NCBI GenBank assembly: GCA_020073465.1
Contig: JAIQFC010000021.1
Coordinates: 62,001 to 126,000, forward strand
Direction of reading: 5' to 3'
Length of the DNA: 64,000 nucleotides
Source of the DNA: Terriglobia bacterium
GTDB taxonomy: Bacteria; Acidobacteriota; Terriglobia; Terriglobales; Acidobacteriaceae
In this document: piece by piece, positions 35,804 through 43,978 of the stretch
Layout of the letters: every line of letters begins with the position of its first letter
Numbering within the stretch: position 1 is the first letter of the stretch
The notes under the pieces: model-generated
What the model saw: the letters and a program-made list of their open reading frames with translations, nothing else
Told to the model about the DNA's origin: nothing
Databases searched by the model: none
Made by a program: the position numbers and the translations under genes

Positions 35804-36844
35804 ATGCCGACTCGAATTGGCCGTCGTGAGTTCCTGCTCCGTGCGGGAGCAATGGCTGGCGCTGTGGCTGCGTCCCCTGCCCTCAATGCCCTGGCGTACA
35901 GGTTGCCGCCCTGGGCGCCGGACCTTCCGGGCTCTAATGAGCAAGCATCTGCAAAGAAGGCGGAAGCTCACAGCCTGACCTCCCCCTTCCGCGTGTCCAT
36001 CATCAATGATGAAATCTCGCAGGATTTTGGCCGCGCCTGCGAGGTTGCCGCGCGCGAGTTCGGAATGACGTGGATCGAACTGCGTGGTATGTGGAAGAAG
36101 AACATCGTCAACCTGGACTCGAAGGAAATTGCCGAAGCGCGGCGCATTCTCGACAAGTACGGATTGCGGGTGACCGACATCGCCAGCCCGCTGTTCAAGG
36201 TCGACTGGGCTGGCGCCCCGCGATCAAAGTACAGCGAGCACAATGATTTCCACGCCGACTTTACCTTCAACCAGCAGGATGAAGTGCTCGAGCGCTCCCT
36301 TGATTTGGCGAAAGCCTTCGGCACGGATCGCGTTCGCTGCTTCGATTTTTGGAGACTCGACGATCAGGCTCCGTATCGCGCCGCCATCAATGAGAAGCTG
36401 CTGGAAGCCGCCACCAAGGCCGGCAAGAAGGGCATCACTCTGCTTCTGGAGAATGACGGTGGCCTGAATACCGCTACGGGTGCCGAAGCGACCAAAGTTC
36501 TGAATGCGGTGAAATCCCCTTACGTCATGCTGAACTGGGACCCGGGCAATGCCGCAGCCTGGGGGGAAAAAGCATATCCCGACGGCTACAATCTTCTGCC
36601 CAAGGATCGGATCGGCCACTGCCACTGCAAGGATGCGGTCAAGAGCGCCAAAGGCTACGACTGGGCTCCGATGGGGAAAGGGATCGTCGACTGGACGGGG
36701 CAGTTCAAAGCGCTGGAGCGCGATGGTTATCACTTCGGGGTGAGTCTGGAAACCCACTGGGACGGCGGCGGTACCCCGGAAGAGTCGTCGCGCCAGAGTT
36801 GGGCAGGGATGAAGCAGCTTTTGCAGCAGGCTGAAGCTCTGTGA
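35804..36844 (+). CDS. TAT-exported sugar phosphate isomerase/epimerase-like TIM barrel
   Basis: A 346-residue product from the ATG at 35804, preceded by GAGGAGGGGAG. The start RIGRREFLLRAGAMAGAVAA is a twin-arginine signal. The remainder is an AP-endonuclease-2/xylose-isomerase-like barrel: IINDEISQDFGRACEVA, FGMTWIELRG, GITLLLENDGG (metal-binding Glu), MLNWDPGNAAAWG, HCHCKDAV and FGVSLETHW. Metal ligands Glu, Asp, His and Glu appear intact, so it is probably an active epimerase or isomerase working outside the cytoplasm. A leftover 188 bases upstream holds no clear gene. It is followed by another TAT substrate. Confidence 0.85.
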   Translation: MPTRIGRREFLLRAGAMAGAVAASPALNALAYRLPPWAPDLPGSNEQASAKKAEAHSLTSPFRVSIINDEISQDFGRACEVAAREFGMTWIELRGMWKKNIVNLDSKEIAEARRILDKYGLRVTDIASPLFKVDWAGAPRSKYSEHNDFHADFTFNQQDEVLERSLDLAKAFGTDRVRCFDFWRLDDQAPYRAAINEKLLEAATKAGKKGITLLLENDGGLNTATGAEATKVLNAVKSPYVMLNWDPGNAAAWGEKAYPDGYNLLPKDRIGHCHCKDAVKSAKGYDWAPMGKGIVDWTGQFKALERDGYHFGVSLETHWDGGGTPEESSRQSWAGMKQLLQQAEAL

Positions 36845-36863
36845 GCAGTGGAGGAGTTCCACG

Positions 36864-38108
36864 ATGACAGAAAGCACGAGACGGGATTTCTTGCAGCGAG
36901 CGGCTTTAGGCACGGCCGCTTTTCTCGCCTATCCACCTTCCAGTGTTCTGGGCGCCAATGACCGGATTCGGATTGGCATGATCGGCGTGGGCAACCGCGG
37001 ACAGGATCTGCTCGAGGAAGTGCAGAAAGTTCGCGGTGTGCAACTCGTTGCCATGGCCGATGTCTACAGCCGGCGCCGCGACGAGGCGAAAAAGATGGCT
37101 CCCGGCATTCAGACCTTCGACGACCATCGCCGCCTTCTCGACATGAAGAATTTGGATGCTGTCATCGTAGCGAGTCCCTTGCACACGCACGCCCGGCATT
37201 TCCTGGACACGCTGGCAGCCGGCAAAGATCTTTACGCTGAGAAGACCATGACCTGGTCGATTCCTGAAGCCGAGCAGTGCCTCGCTGCGGCAAAAGACTC
37301 CGGGCGTGTAATTCAGATCGGGCTGCAGTGGGAAAGTTCGGGGGCGTTGGCGGATGCGAGAAAGTGGATCAGAGACGGAGCGGTGGGGAGGGTCACGCAG
37401 GTGAATTCGTGGATGAGCCGCAACACTCCTCACGGGAAAGGCCAGTGGGCGCGCGCCGTTCCCTCGGACTGTACCGCACAAAACGTAAACTGGAGCGCAT
37501 TCCTCAACGGCCGGCCGGACCGGCCCTTCGATCCTTTTCGCTTGATCAACTGGCGTTTGTTCTGGGAGTTTTCGGGCGGAAATGCGACGGAGAATATGGT
37601 CCACCAGATCGCGTGGATTATGACTGCTCTGGATCTGCCACTACCCTCCGCCGCGTACATGTCGGGAGGAGTTTTCTCGGAGAAGGACGGCCGTGAGGTG
37701 CCCGACACCATCGCGGTCACTTTGGATTTCCCCAATGACATCGTGGTGACCTGGCAGTCAACCTTTAGCAACAACCACTACGGCTTAGGCGAGCACATCC
37801 TGGGCAGTGACGGCACGATCGAGCACACTTGGGGAGAATCGGACATGGTGAAGGGCGAATCCGGCGAAGGTGTCCGGTACTTTTCCGAGAGAGTAAACCG
37901 TCCGCAAGGGCCGGCACTCACAGGCAAGACTCCAGACCAGGATCACATGACGAACTGGGTCGATTGCATCCGCACCCGCAAGACCCCGAACGCGTCGGCC
38001 GAGATTGGCTACCGCTCTGCTGTTGCCGTGCACATGGCCAACCTGGCTTACCGGCAAAAGCAGCGCGTCACGCTGGAAATGGCGAAAACGGTTAAACCTG
38101 AGTTCTGA
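36864..38108 (+). CDS. TAT-exported Gfo/Idh/MocA-family oxidoreductase
   Basis: A 414-residue product. TRRDFLQRAALGTAAFLA is a twin-arginine signal. The Rossmann domain follows: RIRIGMIGVGNRGQDLL (about 35-51), AMADVYSRRRDEA, DAVIVASPLHTHARHFLDTL and the EKTM motif, in which the family's catalytic-type Lys follows Glu. The C-terminal alpha/beta domain contains GGNATENMVHQIAWI. Such exported members carry bound NAD(P) and may act on glycosidic sugars by an oxidation-elimination type chemistry; GH109 is one example. GGAGG lies 7 bases before the ATG. It sits 19 bases after the TIM-barrel gene, so both probably act together. Confidence 0.88.
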   Translation: MTESTRRDFLQRAALGTAAFLAYPPSSVLGANDRIRIGMIGVGNRGQDLLEEVQKVRGVQLVAMADVYSRRRDEAKKMAPGIQTFDDHRRLLDMKNLDAVIVASPLHTHARHFLDTLAAGKDLYAEKTMTWSIPEAEQCLAAAKDSGRVIQIGLQWESSGALADARKWIRDGAVGRVTQVNSWMSRNTPHGKGQWARAVPSDCTAQNVNWSAFLNGRPDRPFDPFRLINWRLFWEFSGGNATENMVHQIAWIMTALDLPLPSAAYMSGGVFSEKDGREVPDTIAVTLDFPNDIVVTWQSTFSNNHYGLGEHILGSDGTIEHTWGESDMVKGESGEGVRYFSERVNRPQGPALTGKTPDQDHMTNWVDCIRTRKTPNASAEIGYRSAVAVHMANLAYRQKQRVTLEMAKTVKPEF

Positions 38109-38303
38109 TGTTGCCCTCCCGGCTCGCGTTCTGAGGATTTTTCTCGCGAAGGTCGTGCGAACGCTGGCCCCTTTGCGAACCTCAGGGGCCTCAGAATCGT
38201 CATCAGGAGAAACTCCGCGACATGCCAAAATTAGTTGGGCAGCTTATGAGCTTTGAAGAGCCAGACCTGCCCGCACAGAATAGTGCAGCATGGGAGGAGG
38301 CTC

Positions 38304-38733
38304 ATGCCTCGACAAGAAAATATCGACATGCTCCAGCGTGCCAGCCTGCGATTCAAGGCGAGGGATTTGGAAGGACATCTGGAGATGTACAGCAGCTCTG
38401 TGATTCACCATGGCTTTTCCAGCCGCATCCGGCCCGGCGTTCCCGGATTGCGTGACCATTACAACAACCTGCTGAAGGGATTCCCCGATATGCGCATTGA
38501 GATCAATGACATCATTGCGGACGGTGAGAAGGTTGCGCATCGATTCACGTTCCATGGCACCCACCGCGGTGAGTTTCTGGGGATTGCTGCTTCGGGGAAG
38601 ACGATCACTGCAGCGGGAGTCCACATTCATGCTTTTCGCGGCTGGCAAATGCATCGAAGTCTGGCAAGTACTGGATACATTTCGTTTCCTCGTTGAAATT
38701 GGCGCAGTACCCCAGCTTCGCACGAGGCGCTGA
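38304..38733 (+). pseudogene. SnoaL-like / ester-cyclase family gene with a frameshift near its 3' end
   Basis: From the ATG at 38304 (GGGAGGAGG upstream) the reading frame gives a SnoaL-like cone-barrel protein: ENIDMLQRASLRFKARDLEG, GFSSRIRPGVPGLRDHYNNL, FPDMRIEINDIIADGEKVAH, GVHIHAFRG. After about position 38642 this frame degrades and stops at 38696. The +1 frame continues the family's normal ending (GKCIEVWQVLDTFRFLVEIG) and stops at 38733. Removing one base near 38643 restores an intact gene of about 143 residues. It is either a real single-base insertion or an assembly error. The function is unknown; members are small hydrolases, isomerases or cyclases. Confidence 0.75.
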
Positions 38734-38756
38734 ATTATCGGACCCGGAGGACACCT

Positions 38757-39128
38757 GTGGACCAATCTGCCTTTCCTGCGACCAGGGAAACCTGGCGGTG
38801 GCCCGAGTCGCTGGACGCGCTCGTCGCCGCACCGGCCTTCCACGATCTGCTTTTTGAAAATGAGCGGGTACGGGTTATTCACACCCACATTCCACCGGGT
38901 GCGTTCGTGCCCGTCCATACGCACCGTTTCTCGGGGGTCGCGTACCTGGTCAGCTTCAGCGATTTCATCCGACGGGATGATCAGGGCAAGGTCTTGTTCG
39001 ACAGCCGGCAAGCGGAACCACCGCGCAAACTTCCTGCGACACAATGGCTTGATCCGCTCCCGCCCCATAGCGTCGAGAACGTTGGTGGGTCCGAAATCAG
39101 CATCGTCATTGTTGAACTCAAAAGTTGA
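38757..39128 (+). CDS. small cupin-like protein
   Basis: A 123-residue product with GTG start eleven bases after GGAGGAC. Segments VRVIHTHIPPGAFVPVHTHR (two metal-type His pairs), VAYLVSFSDFIRRDD and LPPHSVENVGGSEISIVIVE match the two cupin motifs of a single beta-barrel domain. It probably binds a metal and a small sugar or acid. It follows the frameshifted SnoaL-like gene by 23 bases and ends 32 bases before the convergent isomerase gene. Confidence 0.75.
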   Translation: MDQSAFPATRETWRWPESLDALVAAPAFHDLLFENERVRVIHTHIPPGAFVPVHTHRFSGVAYLVSFSDFIRRDDQGKVLFDSRQAEPPRKLPATQWLDPLPPHSVENVGGSEISIVIVELKS

Positions 39129-39160
39129 GTTCAAACATTTGGAGAACTAACCAGCGAGGG

Positions 39161-40009
39161 CTAAGCGCGAAACTGCTCCATTGTGGTCTGGAACGACCGT
39201 GTGACAAGCTCCTGCAGGGGTCTCTTGCGAAGTTCCTCCGAGAGAACTTCAATTCCCCAGGGGCCTCGATAGCCCGCCTTTTGCATGCACTCGATGAAAC
39301 CCCTGACGTCGAACTCGCCCTCGCCGCATAGCCTTCGGTGGTTGATCGTATCCTCGTGAAGGCTCCAGGGAGCCTTGAACGTCCCGTCATTCAGTTCCAC
39401 GCTGACCAAGTACTGCAGCGGCACGCGACCCACTTCTTCGTAGGGGATGCCCAGCTTCACAATGTGCCAGAGGTCGAGGATGATGCCGCCGTTCTTGGCG
39501 CCCGCGCCCTCAACCATGGTCAGTGAATCTTTGAGGCTGTCGAGCATGGCGAAGGGCATCAGCTCGAATCCGACCTTGGTTCCGTGTTCAGCCGCATCCT
39601 TGCACAGCGAAGCAAATGCCTCAATCAAGCGTGGCATAGGAGTGGTCTGACGCTCAAAGTCACCAACCTTAAGATGCCGCGCTCCGAGCACCTCGGCGGC
39701 AGTCAGAAGAATCTCCTTCTGGGCGTCCGATTTCTTCTTTCTGTCTCCATCCAGAAACCAGCCCGTGAGAAATTCCAGTTCGACGTGCTCGATGCCGTTG
39801 TCGTCGAGGATCTGCCTCATCTCCTTCAGACTTCTGCGCTGAAGAACATGGTCCAGATCAGCGTGCCATATCCCGAAACCAGTAAAACCGGCTCTGGCCG
39901 CGGCTTTCACGCGGTCTTTGAAATCAAAGGGGCTGTACTCCCGGTCGGTGTGCGGGAGCCCGGCGGAAATTGTCCAGTAGGAGGCAAGCAGTTCTACATC
40001 GGGTTTCAT
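39161..40009 (-). CDS. sugar phosphate isomerase/epimerase-like TIM barrel, cytosolic
   Basis: A 282-residue xylose-isomerase-like barrel: FDFKDRVKAAARAGFTGFGI, IEHVELEFLTGWFLDGD, GTKVGFELMPFA, GGIILDLWHIVKLGIPYEEV, SVELNDGTF and GPWGIEVLSEELRK. Probable metal ligands Glu, Asp, His and Glu are present. No signal peptide. It is the last gene of a leftward operon with E1 alpha and E1 beta, 10 bases downstream of E1 beta, so it may act on the same substrate. The reaction cannot be told from sequence. Confidence 0.82.
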   Translation of the reverse strand: MKPDVELLASYWTISAGLPHTDREYSPFDFKDRVKAAARAGFTGFGIWHADLDHVLQRRSLKEMRQILDDNGIEHVELEFLTGWFLDGDRKKKSDAQKEILLTAAEVLGARHLKVGDFERQTTPMPRLIEAFASLCKDAAEHGTKVGFELMPFAMLDSLKDSLTMVEGAGAKNGGIILDLWHIVKLGIPYEEVGRVPLQYLVSVELNDGTFKAPWSLHEDTINHRRLCGEGEFDVRGFIECMQKAGYRGPWGIEVLSEELRKRPLQELVTRSFQTTMEQFRA

Positions 40010-40019
40010 CGTTGTGTTC

Positions 40020-41000
40020 TTAAGCGGCTACGGTCTGTTGTGCGAGCACGGACTTGACCGCCTGTACGATCTTGTCCTCGTTGGGCAGAATAAAGTTCTC
40101 CATCGGCTCGCTGTAAGGAACCGAAGAATCGATCGCAGTAACCATTTTGATGGGTGCGCGCAGGTACTCGAACCCGTGCTCGGCGACCTCGCCCGCGATC
40201 ACGGTGGCGGCCGAAGAATGACGCGGCGCCTGGTCGACCAGCACCAGCCGGCCAGTCTTCTTCACTGACTCCACGATGGTCTTCACGTCCAGCGGGGCCA
40301 GCGTGCGAGGGTCGACCACTTCCGCGCTGATCCCTTCCTGAGCCAGACGCTCCGCGGCAGCGAGTGATTTCTTGACCATCCATGCCGTGGCCACAATCGT
40401 CACGTCACTTCCGAGACGCTTCACGTCCGCTACACCGAGAGGAATCGCATACTCACCTTCCGGCACCTGGCCCTTGTCGAGCGTGAGCATGTAATGGTGC
40501 AGGTAGACAACCGGGTTATTGTCGCGAATTGAAGAGGTCATCAGGCCTTTTGCATCCGCGGGGGTTGAGGGCACAACGACTTTCAGACCGGGGATTCCCA
40601 TCATGGTGTGGTAAATGCAATTCGAGTGCTGCCCGGCCCAGCCCGCACAAAATCCGAAGCCCGCCTTGAGTACCACTGGAACCTTCACCTGCCCGCCAGA
40701 CATGTAGTGGAAGCGCGGAGCCTCATTGATGACTTGATCGAAGGCAACCAGCATGAACTCGCTCATCCACAATTCGACAATCGGGCGCAGGCCGGTCATG
40801 GCTGCGCCAATCCCAATGCCAATCTCGGCAGTCTCAGAGATAGGAGCGAGGCGGACGCGCTCTCTGCCAAATTTCTTGAGCATCGGATCGCGCTCCGTCA
40901 TGCCCATGTTCTGACCGTAGAAGATGACGTTTGGATCACGTTGCATCTCCTCGATGATCGCAGCGGCAATCGCGTCGCCGTACATCATTTCGCGCGCCAT
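40020..41000 (-). CDS. 2-oxoacid/acetoin dehydrogenase E1 component, beta subunit
   Basis: A 326-residue transketolase-like subunit. ATG at 41000 is chosen because GGAGGAG precedes it; the longer frame to 41147 overlaps E1 alpha without similarity. Family segments: MMYGDAIAAAIIEEMQRDPN, YGQNMGMTERD, ISETAEIGIGIGAAMTGLRP, AGWAGQHSNC, IPGLKVVVPSTPADAKGLM and the C-terminal VDQAPRHSSAATVIAGEV. With E1 alpha it performs thiamine-diphosphate-dependent decarboxylation or cleavage and acyl transfer to lipoate. The set resembles acetoin dehydrogenase (AcoAB) as much as pyruvate dehydrogenase. Confidence 0.92.
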   Translation of the reverse strand: MAREMMYGDAIAAAIIEEMQRDPNVIFYGQNMGMTERDPMLKKFGRERVRLAPISETAEIGIGIGAAMTGLRPIVELWMSEFMLVAFDQVINEAPRFHYMSGGQVKVPVVLKAGFGFCAGWAGQHSNCIYHTMMGIPGLKVVVPSTPADAKGLMTSSIRDNNPVVYLHHYMLTLDKGQVPEGEYAIPLGVADVKRLGSDVTIVATAWMVKKSLAAAERLAQEGISAEVVDPRTLAPLDVKTIVESVKKTGRLVLVDQAPRHSSAATVIAGEVAEHGFEYLRAPIKMVTAIDSSVPYSEPMENFILPNEDKIVQAVKSVLAQQTVAA

Positions 41001-41010
41001 ATATCTCCTC

Positions 41011-42042
41011 CTATGCGTACACGTAGTTGATTGCTTCCTCGGGTGCCGGCATGGGGCTGGCCAGCGCGAATTGCATAGCGTCTTTGACTTCAGCCCGGGC
41101 AGCGTCTTCGATATCCTTCGCCTTCCCCTCGGTGAGAACCGCATCACCGATCAGGCGCGAGCGGAATTTCGGGACCGGATCTTTCGCCTTCCACTCCTCC
41201 AACTCCGCCCTGTTGCCATAGACGGCGACGGCCTCATGCTCAGGAAATTGCGTCGGCAGCGGTGGCACGGTAATGACGTTGCCGTGGGCGCTCAGGCGAT
41301 AGAATTTCGATTCAATCAGGCTCGGCCCCTGACCTGCGCGAGCGCGTTCTGCCGCAACGCTGACCGCTTCACGTACCGCAAGTGGATCGGTGCCATCCAC
41401 GGTCATGCCCGGAATGCTGAAGGCTGCCGCCTTGTTCGAGAGTGGATCGCCCGCCACGGCATTGGCATCCTCGAGGCTGTAGTGCGTGTACGCCTGGTAC
41501 TGGTTGTTTTCAAGAACGTAGACGACCGGCAGCTTCCACACCGCGGCCATGTTCAGGGACTCAAAGAATGCGCCTTGCTTCGAGGCTCCGTCTCCGAAGA
41601 AGCAGTAGACGATTTGACCAGCTTTCTTGACCTGCGCGGTCAACCCAGCCCCCGTCGCATGAGCGATGCTCTGCCCGATGATCCCTGAGGTTCCCGGAAA
41701 GTGGTTGGCTGGATCCGCCAGGTGCATGGAGCCTCCGTAGCCCTTGCACAAACCATCCTTCCGGCCGAAGATCTCCGCCATCATCTTTCGCAGAGGCGTC
41801 CCCAACACGATGGGATAACCGTGGCAGCGGTAGCTTGGCATCACCATGTCTGTAGGGTTGCGCGTGGACAAAGTTCCCACAATACTGGCTTCGGCTCCAT
41901 CACCGAGGTGGGCATGCCCGCGAATGGCTCCCGGATGCTCGATGAACGCGTTCTTCACCGCTTCTTCGAACTCGCGGATGCGGACCATCTGGGTGTAGAT
42001 CCAGATGAGCTTGTCTTTCCCGAGCTCTTCCTTCTTTGACAT
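41011..42042 (-). CDS. 2-oxoacid/acetoin dehydrogenase E1 component, alpha subunit
   Basis: A 343-residue ThDP-binding subunit. The ThDP/Mg motif is visible as FFGDGASKQGAFFESLNMAA with following ENNQYQAYT. Other family segments are RGHAHLGDGAEASIVGTLST, MPSYRCHGYPIVLGTPLRKM, GYGGSMHLADPANHFPGTSG and VDGTDPLAVREAVSVA. It pairs with the beta subunit 10 bases downstream. The lipoyl-domain gene lies 13 bases upstream. The substrate is not decided by the sequence. Confidence 0.93.
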   Translation of the reverse strand: MSKKEELGKDKLIWIYTQMVRIREFEEAVKNAFIEHPGAIRGHAHLGDGAEASIVGTLSTRNPTDMVMPSYRCHGYPIVLGTPLRKMMAEIFGRKDGLCKGYGGSMHLADPANHFPGTSGIIGQSIAHATGAGLTAQVKKAGQIVYCFFGDGASKQGAFFESLNMAAVWKLPVVYVLENNQYQAYTHYSLEDANAVAGDPLSNKAAAFSIPGMTVDGTDPLAVREAVSVAAERARAGQGPSLIESKFYRLSAHGNVITVPPLPTQFPEHEAVAVYGNRAELEEWKAKDPVPKFRSRLIGDAVLTEGKAKDIEDAARAEVKDAMQFALASPMPAPEEAINYVYA

Positions 42043-42055
42043 GGCTTCTCCTCTT

Positions 42056-42307
42056 CTACGATTGCGGTATCGGATCGTTGGGCTGGCCGATGTGACAGAG
42101 AGGATCTCCCACCGGCACCTCAGCGGTTTCGTTGGCCACGACGCGGAGCAAAATGCCCTCGGCCGGAGACTCTAACTCGTAGCTCACCTTCTCGGTCTCC
42201 AACTCAACCAGAGGCTCTCCGAGTTGGACCGCATCTCCTTCGTGCTTGAGCCAGCGCACGACAATGGCCTTCGTGCTTGTCACTCCCCCCGACTTCGGAA
42301 CAATCAC
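42056..42307 (-). CDS. free-standing lipoyl-domain protein
   Basis: An 83-residue protein that is only a lipoyl/biotinyl hairpin domain: MIVPKSGGVTSTKAIVVRWL, GEPLVELETEKVSYELESPA. Lys40 in ETEK is the lipoylation site. There is no peripheral-subunit-binding segment and no acyltransferase core. It stands directly before E1 alpha/E1 beta and should carry the acyl or reduced lipoyl group for them. Start: GTG at 42307, or CTG at 42316, which sits 5 bases after AGGAGG and gives the more usual N terminus (x-TTVIVPKSGG). Confidence 0.88.
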   Translation of the reverse strand: MIVPKSGGVTSTKAIVVRWLKHEGDAVQLGEPLVELETEKVSYELESPAEGILLRVVANETAEVPVGDPLCHIGQPNDPIPQS

Positions 42308-42394
42308 AGTGGTCAGAATGTCCTCCTCGGCCCCAGCCTGAATAGCCCCAATCGATGGGCAGTGTCAAGGCAAAGCGTGCTTAAGGGCAGTCGC

Positions 42395-43960
42395 TCAGTG
42401 CACCTGGCGAGCCGCACTGGCCCAGAACGGTTGCCGAATCGTTTTGCGATCGATCTTTCCGGCTGCTGTCTTCGGAATTTCTTGCCAGAACTCGACAGTC
42501 TTGGGCGCTTTCACGCCGCCTAACTTCTCTTTGCAATGGCCGATGACGGCCTCTGCGCTGAGGGGTTCACCGTTCTTGAGTACCACAATCGCCTTCACCG
42601 CCTCTCCCCACTTGTCATGGGGCACGCCGATGACCGCACACTCATGGACTTGGGGGAGGGCCATGATGCCGGCTTCAACCTCGGCGCAATAGACGTTGAA
42701 ACCGCCGGTGATGATCATGTCCTTCTTGCGATCGACAATGTAGACGTAGCCCTCCACGTCGATGTAGCCGACATCTCCCGTGTGATGCCAGCCATGCATC
42801 CGGATTTCCGCTGTCGCGTCGGGCATCTTGTAGTATCCACCGGTGACCAGCGAGCCGCGCGCGACAATCTCGCCACGCTCGTAGGGCTGGAGCAGTTGAC
42901 CCTCATCGTCCACGACGGCAAGACGGATCGCAGAAGTCGGCTTGCCACAACTTCCCAGCCGCTCGGGATGATCTCCGCCAGCGGCTGCAGCCACCGTTTT
43001 TGCATCAAGAAACGTCAACAACATGGGCGCTTCCGTCTGACCATAGCTCTGGCACATGCACGGACCGAAAATCTCAACCCCTCGCTTGAGTTTGTCGGGA
43101 GACACCGGCGACCCCGCCAGGAGAAAAACGCGCAAACTGGAATAGTCGAAGTTTCGCACCTCTGGATGGGCAAGCAGGTTGTAAAACGCGGTTGGGGGAA
43201 GGAAAAGATGCGTAACCCGAAAGCATTCGATGTTGCGCAGCACTTCCAGCGCGTCGAACCGCGGCATGATGACGTTCGTAGCGCCGAGCGCGCACATCGT
43301 GAATGCGACCACGCCAGCGGCGTGCGAGAGTGGTGCGGTGTTGAGGCAAACCGGATCCGCACAATCGCCCTTCCAGTAGTGGGTGGCCATCTCGGTCATG
43401 GTGCCCCAGGCGAGGCTCGTTACGCGGACTCCCTTGGCCGGTCCGGTGGTGCCGCCGGTCGGCACGAGACCAACCAGGCGGTCAACATTTCCGTACGGAT
43501 CAGCCCAGGCAACATCTTCCGCGCTGGCTCCACGAGCCATGAAGGCTGCCAGCGAGGGATGATCTTCATCCCCGTCGATGCAGATCAGATGGCGCAGCGA
43601 AGGAACCCGCAATTCGATCTCGGCAACACTGTCCCGAAAATTGCTGTGATAGAAGAGCCAGGTCATCTCCACATAGTTCATGTAGTCGACGTTGGCGTCC
43701 ATGGCGTTGCGGTAGTTAATGGGGACCCAGACCGCACCAGCACGCATGATTCCCAGCATGCAGAACAGGACGCGAGCATCGTTGTGGGAAAGTATGCCGG
43801 CACACTGTTCGCCGTCCAGACCACACGCCCACATGGCCCGAGCGATACTCTCCGTGATGGAGCGGGTATCGCGATAAGAGTAGCGGGCGTCGCCGTCCAC
43901 GACGGCAGTCCGGTCGGGATTTGCATCCGCTCCCTTGTCGAAATAGTCAATCGCGCGCAT
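42395..43960 (-). CDS. AMP-forming acyl-CoA synthetase
   Basis: A 521-residue ANL-superfamily enzyme: ATP loop VPTGGTTGPAKGV (about 170-182), A5-type motif QSYGQTEAP, hinge and adenylate motifs HTGDVGYIDVEGYVYIVDRK and KDMIITGGFNVYCAEVE, and the C-terminal catalytic Lys in PKTAAGKIDRK. It activates a carboxylic acid to its CoA thioester in the cytoplasm; chain type cannot be told. It lies 18 bases after the saccharopine-dehydrogenase-like gene and 87 bases before the lipoyl gene, in the same operon. Confidence 0.9.
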   Translation of the reverse strand: MRAIDYFDKGADANPDRTAVVDGDARYSYRDTRSITESIARAMWACGLDGEQCAGILSHNDARVLFCMLGIMRAGAVWVPINYRNAMDANVDYMNYVEMTWLFYHSNFRDSVAEIELRVPSLRHLICIDGDEDHPSLAAFMARGASAEDVAWADPYGNVDRLVGLVPTGGTTGPAKGVRVTSLAWGTMTEMATHYWKGDCADPVCLNTAPLSHAAGVVAFTMCALGATNVIMPRFDALEVLRNIECFRVTHLFLPPTAFYNLLAHPEVRNFDYSSLRVFLLAGSPVSPDKLKRGVEIFGPCMCQSYGQTEAPMLLTFLDAKTVAAAAGGDHPERLGSCGKPTSAIRLAVVDDEGQLLQPYERGEIVARGSLVTGGYYKMPDATAEIRMHGWHHTGDVGYIDVEGYVYIVDRKKDMIITGGFNVYCAEVEAGIMALPQVHECAVIGVPHDKWGEAVKAIVVLKNGEPLSAEAVIGHCKEKLGGVKAPKTVEFWQEIPKTAAGKIDRKTIRQPFWASAARQVH

Positions 43961-43978
43961 GGCGTCGTGACACCAGCC

